A DNA stretch of 64,000 nt from Streptomyces sp. NBC_01217 (GTDB taxonomy: Bacteria > Actinomycetota > Actinomycetes > Streptomycetales > Streptomycetaceae). The notes beneath the pieces were generated by a model. That model did not search any database, was not told where the DNA came from, and was given only the letters and a program-made list of their open reading frames with translations. Location of the stretch: NCBI RefSeq assembly GCF_035994185.1, contig NZ_CP108538.1:7071501-7135500 (forward strand), written 5' to 3'. A program made the position numbers and the translations under genes. Shown here piece by piece: positions 45,605 through 54,690 of this stretch. Numbering within the stretch: the stretch's first letter is position 1; every line of letters starts with the position of its first letter.

Positions 45605-46249
45605 CTACAGCTGCCCGCCTGTGCTGCGGAGTGCGTCACCGACCTTCTGGTAGGAGTCGATTCGGTGCTGTGCGCGGCGGGTCCGTTCCTCCGGGTCTCG
45701 CACGAAGAGAGCCTGCCGACCGGGGTGGTAAGTACTGACTACCTCCAGGGATCTATCGCGGACGGCTTCGGGGTGTGTCTTGAGCAGGCGGCGCCACACG
45801 TCTTGGGCTTCGTTGCCCTGGAGGAGCACGACCTCCGCCTTTGGCATCAGCCCCAGCAGCTGTTTCAGGACCTCGGCACCAGCCTGGAGTTCCGCCGCGT
45901 TCGGTGAGCGGTTGATGTACCAGGGGTAGGCGTTCCAGGGAGTGACGTCACGCGGCGCTATCCCGGCCTCCTCGAAGATCTGGGCCTGGAGCTCCGCCGT
46001 CGGGTCATCGTTTTCCACACACAGGAATCCCGAGCCGCCGCCTTCCTGCGTCTTGGGGCCCGGGTCCCGCAGAATGGACAAGACGCGAGCCTCCGCTCCC
46101 CCGTGCCAGGGTGCGACATGCGGCATCCAGCCACGCCCCTCGCGCTTGCGCAAGGCGTCGACCATCTCATTGACCGGACGGACATGGGGGTCATAACGCC
46201 CCTGCTCCTGCTCCACTCGGAACGCCTCTTCACGCATCCGTCTTGCCAT
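45605..46249 (-). CDS. Uracil-DNA-glycosylase-like protein
   Basis: 214 residues from ATG 46249, with GGAGG four bases upstream. The blocks ARVLSILRDPGPKTQEGGGS, FLCVENDDPTAELQAQIFEE, DVTPWNAYPWYI and STYHPGRQALF correspond to the active-site and DNA-reading motifs of the uracil-DNA glycosylase superfamily. It would remove damaged or uracil bases; many actinobacterial members of this subtype are uncharacterised. A decayed paralogue is at about 22890-23470. Confidence 0.82.
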   Translation of the reverse strand: MARRMREEAFRVEQEQGRYDPHVRPVNEMVDALRKREGRGWMPHVAPWHGGAEARVLSILRDPGPKTQEGGGSGFLCVENDDPTAELQAQIFEEAGIAPRDVTPWNAYPWYINRSPNAAELQAGAEVLKQLLGLMPKAEVVLLQGNEAQDVWRRLLKTHPEAVRDRSLEVVSTYHPGRQALFVRDPEERTRRAQHRIDSYQKVGDALRSTGGQL

Positions 46250-46397
46250 GCTTCCTCCAACACCGGCCGGCACATCGCAGGGGACCCTAACGGGCACGTC
46301 TGACAGCGCTCGATCGGAACTGCCCCACGCATACAGGCGACAATTGGCGAAGGACGCAATGGCGGTTACGGGCCACCCTGCCGGTGAAGCCCTGAGC

Positions 46398-46453
46398 ATC
46401 ACACAGGTAGCTACACGCCACATGGCCGTAGCTATACGAGAACAGGGCCGTGA
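46398..46453 (-). repeat. Dispersed 44-bp repeat, copy B (inverted)
   Basis: The complement reads ccctgttctcgtatagctac, then ggccatgtggcgtgtagc, matching 42913-42956. Around it (46250-46657) I see no gene; a plus-strand frame RHMAVAIREQGRESRVGSRK is probably incidental. Confidence 0.7.
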
Positions 46454-46657
46454 GTCCCGCGTGGGTTCACGCAAACTGAAGGTCTTTCTGAGGGAACCCG
46501 AGGATGGACGGTCGTGTTTTCGTTGGTTCGGCCTTCGGTTCAGGCGAACACGCGGGGCGAGTGCGGAGCCGACCGCTGCCTCGGTAACCCTCCCTGCGAA
46601 AGGTGCTGGCATCGTACGAGTCATGAGAGCAGCAGGAACGACACCGGAACCGGAAGC

Positions 46658-46900
46658 ATGAGCGCGGTCGGGTCCAGCGCGGACAACGCACTCGCCGAGT
46701 CCTTCAACGCCACCTTCAAACGCGAGACCCTGCAAGGACGAAAGAGCTGGCCAGATGAGCGCCAGGCCCGACTCGACGCCTTCCGATGGCTCCACCGCTA
46801 CAACACCCGACGCCGACACTCCCGCCTCGTACAACGATCACCGATCGACTTCGAAGACACCCTCCAACCCACACCAACTACGCTGGCCCGAGCCGCATAA
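46658..46900 (+). pseudogene. IS3-family transposase OrfB, C-terminal fragment
   Basis: SSADNALAESFNATFKRETL (including the catalytic Glu) and RLDAFRWLHRYNTRRRHSRL followed by SPIDFE are the last 80 residues of IS3-group OrfB. Everything upstream is missing. Confidence 0.85.
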
Positions 46901-46929
46901 CCCGTGTCCAGGATCCGGGGTCAAGGCCC

Positions 46930-47045
46930 ATGTACCGGTCGAGCAGACTTCACCGAAGTGGTGGCTGTTTCGGCCTGATCCAGCAGGACCCGTGCGGAGA
47001 CCGCGTAGCGGATGGCGGTCTTCTCGTCGATGCCGAAGACGACGG
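46930..47045 (-). pseudogene. Tyrosine recombinase scrap
   Basis: VFGIDEKTAIRYAVSARVLL on the minus strand resembles the C-terminal stretch of Streptomyces phage-type integrases (IDEKTAxRYAxxAR). Only about 35 residues remain. The adjacent plus-strand reading YLGRREYYDETYPAIAGLVS may be another scrap. Confidence 0.4.
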
Positions 47046-47270
47046 CGAGGTGGTACCTCGGCCGCCGCGAGTACTACGACGAGACCTATCCGGCCATCGC
47101 CGGCCTTGTCTCCGATCTCACCGCCGAGCGGTGATCACTCACCAGCCAACCCGCCAGGCCAGCGCGGCCCAACCTCAGTCGTACACGACGCCGTTAGAGT
47201 TGATCTAGAAAGCGGTGCTTCCTGTTGTCTCACCGTCAATACTGTTCCGAACTACCATGCTCGGGGGAAC

Positions 47271-47663
47271 ATGACCGTCACCAAGCTTTTGAGACCCGCC
47301 CTCGCCGCCACGCTCCTGGCCCCAGTCGCCGCCTGCGGTGCGTCGTCCGAGCCGGATGTCTCGGCGAGCACCACGACCGGCTCGACGTCCGCCGAGACGC
47401 GTCGTTCGGCGGACCCTGAGCCTGTCGCCGCCACCATGCCCGATGTCATCGGTGGCAACGCCGGGCGCGCGTACGAGCAGATGAGTTCCAAACTCGACAT
47501 GATCTTCAAGGACGCGAGCGGCGAGGGCCGTCCGGTGGAGGACCCGGCTGTGTGGAAGATCTGCAACTCCCAGCCAGGCCCGAACCAGCAGATAACCGAA
47601 TTCCCGGTGATCTTCGGTGTGATGAAGGTTTCGGAGAGTTGCAAGGAGACGGCGCCCCAGTGA
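47271..47663 (+). CDS. Lipoprotein with PASTA-like domain
   Basis: 130 residues from ATG 47271, with GGGGAA upstream. A short basic start, hydrophobic core and lipobox APVAAC place the lipidated Cys at residue 22. After a Ser/Thr linker, MPDVIGGNAGRAYEQMSSKL with ICNSQPGPNQQI resembles a single PASTA repeat (MPDVxGxxxxxA...). PASTA domains bind cell-wall fragments or beta-lactam-like ligands. It is exported and anchored to the membrane; its partner is unknown. Confidence 0.72.
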   Translation: MTVTKLLRPALAATLLAPVAACGASSEPDVSASTTTGSTSAETRRSADPEPVAATMPDVIGGNAGRAYEQMSSKLDMIFKDASGEGRPVEDPAVWKICNSQPGPNQQITEFPVIFGVMKVSESCKETAPQ

Positions 47664-47731
47664 TCTGGCCGAGGACGCCAGCGTCCCACCACGGTCTTCC
47701 ACGCTGCGCGTCGCGGGACTGGTAGGACGAC

Positions 47732-47761
47732 AGAAGCCCACGGCAGCGCCATGGGCTTCTT
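47732..47761. terminator. Bidirectional hairpin terminator
   Basis: agaagccca and tgggcttct form a perfect 9-bp stem around cggcagcgcca, between convergent genes ending at 47663 and 47761. Confidence 0.8.
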
Positions 47762-48231
47762 CAGTCGTGCTGGTCGGCCGGAGGGCTGATCAGCAGACCG
47801 GCAACTTCCAGCAGGATATCTCCCTGGCCGAACACAGCCTTCCGCTCGACTCGTGTGGAACGTCGCTTGCGGGTTCGAAGGACCTCGAGCTGCAGTGAGT
47901 GCGGGCCTGGGGGAAGAGGGATGAAACGAACCTTTCTGGTGCTGGCCCGACCCACGCCGCAGAGCCGGCGCTCGCCTTCTCTGACGGACACCAGGCACCG
48001 CTTGGGTGGCATGCTGCGGGGTGGGTCGCGCAGGTCCACCTGGATCAGCAGGCCTGCCCGGCCTCGACGGCGGGCCTCGTGGATGAGATAGCGAGAGCGC
48101 CACTTCAACCGGCCGCCGAAGACACTGTTCACCTGCGCCGCAACGACTCCCACGTTTCCCCCGCCTGCGAGCCGGTCATGTCGCCCATTGCCCAGGCTGA
48201 CATGGACGTTTTGGAAAGAGAAGTGCCCCAA
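47761..48231 (-). CDS. Hypothetical protein
   Basis: 156 residues if started at 48231 (MGHFSFQNVHVSLGNGRHDR). A basic, beta-rich composition without membrane helices (VFGGRLKWRSRYLIHEARRR, GLLIQVDLRDPPRSMPPKRC, STRKVRFIPLPPGPHSLQLE). It resembles a beta-sandwich domain, but I cannot name it. Convergent with the PASTA lipoprotein gene and sharing its terminator. Confidence 0.55.
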   Translation of the reverse strand: MGHFSFQNVHVSLGNGRHDRLAGGGNVGVVAAQVNSVFGGRLKWRSRYLIHEARRRGRAGLLIQVDLRDPPRSMPPKRCLVSVREGERRLCGVGRASTRKVRFIPLPPGPHSLQLEVLRTRKRRSTRVERKAVFGQGDILLEVAGLLISPPADQHD

Positions 48232-48309
48232 CGGCAGCGTGGTGCCCAGGTGCTGGCGAGGCGGTAGAGACGCTGTGCCCCCAAACTCTGGCTCCGGTCC
48301 TGAACGAGC

Positions 48310-48935
48310 TCAATCCTTCTGCGCTGACGCCCGGGAGAAGAGCAACCCCGCGACAAGCAAGGCGACGGGATAGATGCCCGCGGACCATGGCTGCGGCACG
48401 ATTTTCTGGGTGCCAACTACCAAATTGGCGAGCAGGAGCCAGCTCACGAGGAGCCACGGACGTTTCCTAAGTGGTCTGCGTCGTAAGTCCTTCGGGGGTT
48501 GATCACGCGGCTGGGGCGGCGGAGGATTCTTCTGGGTGATCGGTGGTGTGCCGGTCGAGTCTGGCCAGCAGATCGTCCAGGTCGGAGGTGGTGAACTTCC
48601 ACTGGAACGGCTGTGCCGTGGCGTTGTAGCGGTCTTCGAAGGCTCGGAGCCGGTCCGGCGAACTGGCCGGCGGCGGGAACCTCAAGCTGATGCGCCTGCG
48701 CTACCACGGCACCGCGAGCCGTTGGGGCTTTGCCTTGCACGACCCGGCCAGCGACCGCTACCAGGACACCCTCCTGCCCACCGGCAGTGGCAGCGGCACC
48801 CCCGAGGACGCCCTCGATACAGCCTGCCACCTTCACCTCGCCGGCCTCGGCACCTGACCGCGAACACGCCAACAACCAGCTCCGAAGTCAACCCCCGAAG
48901 GACTTACGACGCAGACCATTAAGCAACCTGCGCAC
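48310..48935 (-). pseudogene. 57-residue membrane protein interrupted by an IS630-derived element
   Basis: If 48470-48919 and one TA are removed, GTG 48935 opens a perfect frame to the stop at 48310: VRRLLRKRPWLLVSW, LLLANLVVGTQKIVPQPWSA, GIYPVALLVAGLLFSRASAQ, KD. It has two hydrophobic helices and a positively charged start. The insertion falls after codon 4. Confidence 0.65.
48470..48919. mobile_element. 450-bp IS630-derived element with internal deletion
   Basis: Inverted ends tggtctgcgtcgtaagtcct (continuing to about 31 bp) at 48472 and, complementary, ending at 48918. TA occurs at both outer edges (48468-48469, 48920-48921). Inside is the last 55 residues of an IS630-type transposase on the minus strand (AFEDRYNATAQPFQWKFTTS, DLDDLLARLDRH). 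A plus-strand fragment (MRLRYHGTASRWGFALHDPA) of unknown family ends at 48857. It cannot move by itself. Confidence 0.8.
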
Positions 48936-48991
48936 CGCTCGTTACTCAATCGAGGCCGATACTGCGCTTCCACATCTTTCGGACGGCGACG

Positions 48992-49504
48992 ATGACCCAC
49001 CAGTTCTCGACCCGCGGACGCCCCAAGCTGCCCACGGGCTGGAAGCGGTTCGTGGCGCGGCTGCCGCTGCGCGTGTACGACGCGGGGCTCGGCCTGCTCT
49101 TCGGCAAGAGGCTGCTCCTGCTGCACCATGTCGGCCGCGTCTCGGGGCTCGACCGTCGCGTTGTAGTGGAAGTCGTCGCCCACGGACGGAACGGAGACGT
49201 AGGCAGCTGGACTGTCGCCTCCGGCTTCGGCCCGCAGTCCGCCTGGTACCAGAATCTGCGGCACGCACCCCAGACGACGATCCAGATCGGCAACCGCCGC
49301 TACGCCGTGACCGCACGCTTCCTGACACCGGAGGAGGGCGGCGCGATCATGGCCAGATATGCCCCCGAGCACCCACGTCTCGCCCGTCGCCTGTGCGCCT
49401 TCATGGGCTTCACCGTCGACGGCAGCCAGGAGGCCTTCCGCAGCGCGGGCGAGTCCATCCCCTTCGTGCGGCTCGAGACAGCCCCCGGCCAGCTCCTGCC
49501 GTGA
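48992..49504 (+). CDS. Nitroreductase/deazaflavin (F420)-dependent family protein
   Basis: 170 residues from ATG 48992. LLLLHHVGRVSGLDRRVVVE, GSWTVASGFGPQSAWYQNLR and TTIQIGNRRYAVTARFLTPE are the conserved blocks of the DUF385/Ddn-like split-barrel family, which uses F420H2 or acts in antioxidant roles. Length and motif order are typical. A hairpin follows the stop at 28 bp. Confidence 0.85.
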   Translation: MTHQFSTRGRPKLPTGWKRFVARLPLRVYDAGLGLLFGKRLLLLHHVGRVSGLDRRVVVEVVAHGRNGDVGSWTVASGFGPQSAWYQNLRHAPQTTIQIGNRRYAVTARFLTPEEGGAIMARYAPEHPRLARRLCAFMGFTVDGSQEAFRSAGESIPFVRLETAPGQLLP

Positions 49505-49531
49505 TCACGGCATCACCTGCCAATCGCTGAC

Positions 49532-49555
49532 GGTCCGGTAACGGTTCACCGGACC
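49532..49555. terminator. Perfect 8-bp stem hairpin
   Basis: ggtccggt and accggacc are exact complements around aacggttc. It may end the preceding gene, or be an operator for the penicillin-binding protein gene that begins 39 bases later. Confidence 0.6.
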
Positions 49556-49593
49556 AACACCTGCACAGTGCAAACAAACATAAGATCCACGAC

Positions 49594-51252
49594 ATGAACA
49601 CAGGGGTGAAGGCCGGCATAGCCGGTGCGGGGACGGCGCTGCTGGTCCTCGGGGGGTTCGGTGCGTACAACATCGTGCACGGGCTGGCCTCCGGGACGAC
49701 AGGTGGCAGCCAGGCCTCGGCGGGGAAGAGGTTCGATCCGGCCGCAGTGTCGAGTTCGCCTCCGTCGGACACCAAGGCCGTCAAGGCGACGCAGGCTTTC
49801 CTCGACAGCTGGTCCGCGCAGCATCTTGAGGGCGCTGCGGGTGACACGGACGCGCCGAGCACTGCCGCGCAGGGACTGCAGGGGTACGCCGACGGGCTGC
49901 GCCTGAAGAAGCTGACCTTCGACGAGGTCGTCTCGGTGGGCCCTTCGACGGTGACGCCGGGTGCCACCAAGGTCACCTTCAATGTCACGGCCCAGATGGC
50001 GGGCGGCACCTGGAGCTACCCGAGCGCGGTAGCAGTGCTGCAGAGCACGGGTGGACAGGTAGCGGTGCACTGGAACAACTCGGTGCTCTATCCGGGCCTG
50101 GGCGACGATCAGTCGCTGACCGCGGGCAAACTCCCCGCCGACGCGAACACCGCCAAGGTCGTCGCGAGTGACGGCAAGACGGACCTGGCCAAGTTCTCCT
50201 CGCTGCAGGACATCGCGGCGACGATCCGCAAAAACGCCACACCCGCCGGTGGAAGCACCGGCACCGGCGTTGCGGTGACCAACGCGGGCGGCGGCGGGAC
50301 CAAGACGGTGAAGGTCTTCTCCAAGGGAGACGACCCGGTGATCAAGACAACCATCGACGCTCACCTCCAAGCCGTGGCCGAACGCGCTGTGAAGGACGAC
50401 CAGCTGGGCGGGAAGGCGGCCGGGACGGTGGCACTCGACTGGACAAACGGCCACATCCTCGCGATCGCCCACACGGGCGCGGACGGCGACATCGCCCTCA
50501 ACGGCATCAAGTCCCCGGGCTCCACGATGAAGATCATCACCTCGGCGGCGCTCTTCGACCAGGCGGGCCTCACCCCGAACAGCCCCGCCCCGTGCACGGA
50601 TTCACTGACCGCCAACAGCCAGTCCTTCCACAACGACTCGGGCGTACGGGCCAACCTCAGCGCCACGATCGCCCAGGCGTTCACCGTGTCGTGCAACACC
50701 TCCTTCATCAAGGACGGGTTCCGCGACCTCGTGCACAACGGCGACGCCTCCGCCCTGCATGACGAGGCCGTGAATGTCTTCGGCATGGGCAGCTGGTCGA
50801 TCGGCGGAGGCGTCGCCACCACCGACCCGAGCATCCCCTCGGACGTCCAAGGCGGCGACCAGGCAGCCCAGTTCATCGGACAGGGCAAGGTCACCGCCAC
50901 CCCGCTGTTCATGGCGTCCGTGGCGGCCACGGTGCGCAACTCCGGCTTCCACCAGCCGATCATCCTGCCGACACAGCAACAGGTCACCGCGCCCCGGACC
51001 ATCTCGGCCCGCACAGCCGGCTACCTGCAGACGATGATGCGCAATGTCGCCACCAGCGGTACGGCGGCACCGCGCCTGAGCGGACTTGCCGGCGTGGGAG
51101 CCAAGACCGGCACCGCGGAAGAAGGCGACCACACCAACGGCTGGCTGACCGCCTACAACTCCCGCATCGCCGTCGCAGCCCTCGTCGAGGGCGGGCGCTC
51201 CGGAGTCGACTCCGCCGGCCACGTCGTCCGACACCTGCTGACCGGAAGCTGA
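49594..51252 (+). CDS. Penicillin-binding transpeptidase with NTF2-like domain
   Basis: 552 residues from ATG 49594. An N-terminal signal anchor (AGIAGAGTALLVLGGFGAYN) is followed by an NTF2-like/MecA-N domain (AVKATQAFLDSWSAQHLEGA onward) and a transpeptidase domain with SxxK at Ser310-Lys313 (SPGSTMK), SxN at 366-368 (SCN) and KTG at 504-506 (GAKTGTAEEG). It cross-links peptidoglycan outside the membrane and is a beta-lactam target. It is an accessory copy away from division genes. Confidence 0.92.
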   Translation: MNTGVKAGIAGAGTALLVLGGFGAYNIVHGLASGTTGGSQASAGKRFDPAAVSSSPPSDTKAVKATQAFLDSWSAQHLEGAAGDTDAPSTAAQGLQGYADGLRLKKLTFDEVVSVGPSTVTPGATKVTFNVTAQMAGGTWSYPSAVAVLQSTGGQVAVHWNNSVLYPGLGDDQSLTAGKLPADANTAKVVASDGKTDLAKFSSLQDIAATIRKNATPAGGSTGTGVAVTNAGGGGTKTVKVFSKGDDPVIKTTIDAHLQAVAERAVKDDQLGGKAAGTVALDWTNGHILAIAHTGADGDIALNGIKSPGSTMKIITSAALFDQAGLTPNSPAPCTDSLTANSQSFHNDSGVRANLSATIAQAFTVSCNTSFIKDGFRDLVHNGDASALHDEAVNVFGMGSWSIGGGVATTDPSIPSDVQGGDQAAQFIGQGKVTATPLFMASVAATVRNSGFHQPIILPTQQQVTAPRTISARTAGYLQTMMRNVATSGTAAPRLSGLAGVGAKTGTAEEGDHTNGWLTAYNSRIAVAALVEGGRSGVDSAGHVVRHLLTGS

Positions 51253-51349
51253 CACCTGGCTCGTTGCCCGGGGCAGGGGCTTGGGCCCCGATCGGTGCGC
51301 TTCCGGAGGGGGGTGGTGCGGATGTTCGACGCGGTGATATTCGGCGTTG

Positions 51350-51432
51350 TGGTCGCCGCGCTCCTTGCGTACGGCTTTCGCCCTTTCCAGCACTTCGGCC
51401 CTCTTGGATGGGGTCAGTGCGGGCAGAGCCAT
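51350..51432 (-). pseudogene. Actinobacterial integration host factor (mIHF), N-terminal scrap
   Basis: ATG 51432 begins MALPALTPSKRAEVLERAKA, matching the start of mIHF (MALPPLTPEQRAAALEKA in Streptomyces, from memory). Homology is lost after about 27 residues. Confidence 0.6.
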
Positions 51433-51504
51433 GGGTTTCGTTCTCCTTGCTCGTACGAGTTGACGGTGGTCGCCATCTCCCGACTTCCAAGCCGTTGACC
51501 AGTG

Positions 51505-51640
51505 GGTTTACCAGGTTTACGAGTGGACTGCCGGTGCGGTGAGCGCCACTGCCGTGGCCGCATCACCGGCTGGCGGGATTTACCGACTAGGCGCAAAGCG
51601 GACTACCACGGCTTTGTCGCCCCCTATCTCAAGAGATCGA
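51505..51640 (+). pseudogene. SET-domain protein, C-terminal scrap
   Basis: DCRCGERHCRGRITGWRDLP with HGFVAPYL resembles the post-SET cysteine cluster and end of bacterial SET-domain proteins. There is no start, and the upstream domain is missing. Confidence 0.45.
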
Positions 51641-51795
51641 CCACCGCGCCCGCACGGCGCCGGCCGCCCGCCGGGACAGAGCTTCCCCAACGGATACGCC
51701 TGGCAGGGCATCTGAGCTGCCGTAATGTGGCCGTTTGCCTGACTGGCCGTGCGGTCCGGGAGGCGACCCCCGACCCCGCGCACCCGGCGCAGCGT

Positions 51796-52818
51796 TCAGT
51801 ACTGTTCGGTCTCGACGAAGCCCGCGTCCGCGTCGTCGTCGGCGCCGAAGGCGTCGGCAGCGGCGGTCGGGTCGAATCCGGGCGGGCTGTCCTTGAAACC
51901 CAGGCCCACGGCAGCCAGCTTCGCCTTGACCTCGTCGATCGACTTCGCACCGAAGTTGCGGATGTCGAGCAGGTCGGCCTCGGAACGAGCGACGAGCTCA
52001 CCCACGGAGTGGATGCCCTCACGCTTGAGGCAGTTGTACGAACGGACCGTGAGCTCGAGCTCCTCGATCGGCAGCGCCAGATCGGCGGCGAGCGCGGCGT
52101 CCGTCGGGGACGGGCCCATGTCGATGCCCTCGGCATCGATGTTGAGCTCGCGCGCCAGACCGAACAGCTCGACCAGGGTCTTACCGGCCGACGCCATGGC
52201 GTCACGGGGACGCATGGCCTGCTTGGTCTCGACGTCGACGATCAGCTTGTCGAAGTCGGTGCGCTGCTCGACACGGGTCGCCTCGACCTTGTACGTGACC
52301 TTGAGCACCGGCGAGTAGATGGAGTCGACCGGGATACGGCCGATCTCCTGGCCCGCCTGCTTGTTCTGGACGGCGGAGACATAGCCGCGACCGCGCTCGA
52401 CGGTCAGCTCCATCTCCAGCTTGCCCTTGCTGTTCAGCGTGGCCAGGACCAGGTCCAGGTTGTGGACCTCGACACCGCCCCGCAGGGCGATGTCAGCAGC
52501 CGTGACCAGGCCGGGACCCTGCTTGCGCAGGTACATCACGACCGGCTCGTCCTGTTCCGAGGAGACAACCAGCTGCTTGATGTTGAGGATCAGGTCGATG
52601 ACGTCCTCCCTGACACCCGGCACGGTGGTGAACTCATGCAGGACACCGTCGATCCGGATGCTGGTGACAGCAGCACCCGGGACCGAGGACAGGAGCGTAC
52701 GGCGGAGAGAGTTACCAAGGGTGTAGCCGAAGCCCGGCTCCAGCGGCTCGATCACGAACCGGGAGCGGAACTCGTCAACGACCTCTTCGGTCAGCGAGGG
52801 ACGCTGAGCGATAAGCAT
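51796..52818 (-). CDS. rpoA: RNA polymerase alpha subunit, stand-alone copy
   Basis: 340 residues from ATG 52818 ([20 protein letters not shown]), the normal length and start. The N-terminal assembly domain is intact ([60 protein letters not shown]), as is the C-terminal UP-element/activator-binding domain ([40 protein letters not shown]). It dimerises and nucleates polymerase assembly. Normally rpoA lies between rpsD and rplQ; here it is alone among relics. Differences from the Streptomyces consensus I remember cluster in the [20 protein letters not shown] region. GAAGGATC precedes the start; 52819-53193 upstream has no gene. Confidence 0.94.
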   Translation of the reverse strand: MLIAQRPSLTEEVVDEFRSRFVIEPLEPGFGYTLGNSLRRTLLSSVPGAAVTSIRIDGVLHEFTTVPGVREDVIDLILNIKQLVVSSEQDEPVVMYLRKQGPGLVTAADIALRGGVEVHNLDLVLATLNSKGKLEMELTVERGRGYVSAVQNKQAGQEIGRIPVDSIYSPVLKVTYKVEATRVEQRTDFDKLIVDVETKQAMRPRDAMASAGKTLVELFGLARELNIDAEGIDMGPSPTDAALAADLALPIEELELTVRSYNCLKREGIHSVGELVARSEADLLDIRNFGAKSIDEVKAKLAAVGLGFKDSPPGFDPTAAADAFGADDDADAGFVETEQY

Positions 52819-53193
52819 GCTTCGATCCTTCAGTCGCGGGCGCCCACTACTTGACGCCGTAGACACCGCACGCTATCGGTACTGTAACTAGACCTCACAA
52901 GAGGCCGCACCGCCCCGACGCCGCCAGGTGCCAGGTGCCGACTCAGCCGGCGGGACGGGAGAGTTACCCGAAGCGCACGACGCCTTTGCCGTCAGGCCGC
53001 AGACCGACGCGGTGGTGAGACGAAAGAGGCCCGGATCGGTGACCCGCCCACAGCCATGTACGCAAGGACCCGCTTCACACAGGCCTGATCCAGTCGAGGC
53101 CGGACAACGGCGCACCACGGCCCCGAGCCGTGATGCGCCGCGAAGGAACAGGAGTCGGCCAGCCTTCGGTACGAAGGGGCGACCCGGTATCGA

Positions 53194-53679
53194 TCAGTGG
53201 CGTCCGTTGTGGTCACGGCCACCGCGGTGGTAGCCCCAGGACGTGGAGTCGATCGTGCGGCCGTGGGCGTCGCGCAGGGTTGCGGTGTCGTGGTCGTTGT
53301 TCCACACGTAGGTGCGGCGGTCCTGGTAGACGTCACGGCTCGTGTCGCGGCCGGTACCGGTGTGGACGCGGACGGAGGTTCGGCCAGGTAGACGCAGGTC
53401 GAACCGGTAGGTGTGCCGGCTTTCGTCGGTCAGGGTCCAGTTCCTCAGGTTGACGCTGTTCCGGCCGGTGTTGGTGACGGTGACCCATTCACCGTTCAGG
53501 CTCCGGTTGGAGCGGTCATCGCGCCCAGGACTGTCGTACTGAACGTGGCCGACAACGACGGGCGAGTACCGGGACGGGGTACGGCCGTGGTCGTCGGCGC
53601 TCGCGGGCAGAGCAGCGGCGGTGAGCAGCGCGCCGGCCGTGAGGATGGTGGCGGTCAGACGACGGGTGGTACGGGACAT
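53194..53679 (-). CDS. Secreted lamin-tail-domain protein
   Basis: 161 residues from ATG 53679. A Sec signal peptide (TATILTAGALLTAAALPASA, cut after ASA) and an LTD fold: VVVGHVQYDSPGRDDRSNRS, GEWVTVTNTGRNSVNLRNWT, then VWNNDHDTATLRDAHGRTID and STSWGY. LTD proteins are beta-sandwiches found with extracellular nucleases or as wall proteins in Streptomyces. The interval 53680-53916 to the next gene holds no gene. Confidence 0.88.
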   Translation of the reverse strand: MSRTTRRLTATILTAGALLTAAALPASADDHGRTPSRYSPVVVGHVQYDSPGRDDRSNRSLNGEWVTVTNTGRNSVNLRNWTLTDESRHTYRFDLRLPGRTSVRVHTGTGRDTSRDVYQDRRTYVWNNDHDTATLRDAHGRTIDSTSWGYHRGGRDHNGRH

Positions 53680-53916
53680 GAAAACCCCTCAGGTGCGGGC
53701 TGAGACCGTGGGGACGGTTCAGCGGTTGTGCGGTTCCAGCGTGTGCCGGGACCGCCACTCTGACCGCTGCCGCACCTGGTCAGAGCGTGCCCCGAGGGGC
53801 GTTACATGAAAGGGGCATTCTTGTCACATTCGCCCGTACCGGACGTCGGTCCGTTTGTGTCGGGTCCTTGACAACCACTGCCTGCTGCACTGACCCGCAA
53901 CTCACCGCAGTCCACC

Positions 53917-54246
53917 GTGTCAGGTGCACAGCCTGCAAAATGTGCCTACCGCCTGCGCTACCTCAGGCGGACACTGCAGCCGTCCTCGTCCGAATGGACC
54001 CGCAACGGGGACGAGATCACACGCCGGGTGGACATCCGGTACCACGCAGGGGTCGCGGTGATCGTCCACACCGCCGACCGTGAGCGCCACATCGGTCATC
54101 ACGCGGACATCGGCCTGCGGATTGATCACCTGCGCATCGGGGTTACGGCGTACGACGCCGATTACAAGCTGACTGAGACTGCCTTCGACCTCGCCGCCCG
54201 GATCGACTTCATTGCCGCGGCACACCGGGCCACGCCGCTCGACTGA
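53917..54246 (+). CDS. Hypothetical protein
   Basis: 109 residues from GTG 53917. A beta-rich basic first half (YRLRYLRRTLQPSSSEWTRN, ITRRVDIRYHAGVAVIVHTA) and an acidic helical end (TETAFDLAARIDFIAAA). Followed directly by a strong hairpin terminator, which supports a real transcription unit. No family recognised. Confidence 0.55.
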   Translation: MSGAQPAKCAYRLRYLRRTLQPSSSEWTRNGDEITRRVDIRYHAGVAVIVHTADRERHIGHHADIGLRIDHLRIGVTAYDADYKLTETAFDLAARIDFIAAAHRATPLD

Positions 54247-54259
54247 CTTGGACGCACGA

Positions 54260-54292
54260 CGCCGCCCCCCGCCTCAGCCACAGGGGGCGGCG
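54260..54292 (+). terminator. Hairpin terminator
   Basis: cgccgccccc and gggggcggcg pair around a short loop, 14 bp after the stop of the preceding gene. A second strong GC hairpin follows at 54324-54355 (agcccgcccc with ggggcgggct). Confidence 0.75.
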
Positions 54293-54690
54293 TGCTGCCG
54301 GGGTCGGCTCAGAACCCAGCTCAAGCCCGCCCCTCCCGAGTGTGGGGGGCGGGCTCGCCGTCCGGCCGCGGCCGGGGTGAGAGTTCAGTTCCGTGGACCG
54401 GACAGCTCCTCCACTCAACCAGCCCACGTTCCCCTGTCTCAAACCCATGTAGGCCATCCGGCGGGACGTGGTACGGCGAAATCCATGATCCCCGTCGGTG
54501 GCGGTCCAGGCCGCCGCCAGGAGAGATCAGGACCGCCACCTCTCCTAATTCTCCCCGGGGCCGAACCCTCCGCAGCTCGATCGGGTGCACGTGGCATCAC
54601 TCTGGGCCAGTCTGGAGGGATGAGTGCCCCGATAGTGGTCCATGGCCTCTCCCCTACCCGTGGTCGGATGGTCACGATCAATGATGAGAT
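54283..54690 (+). repeat. Duplicated unit A (noncoding leader plus small-gene start)
   Basis: Matches 55384-55722 in the same direction with scattered differences. The shared sequence includes tcgccgtccggccgcggcc, cactcaaccagcccac and the start of the small gene (atgagtgccccgat). It contains GC-rich hairpins. Confidence 0.75.
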
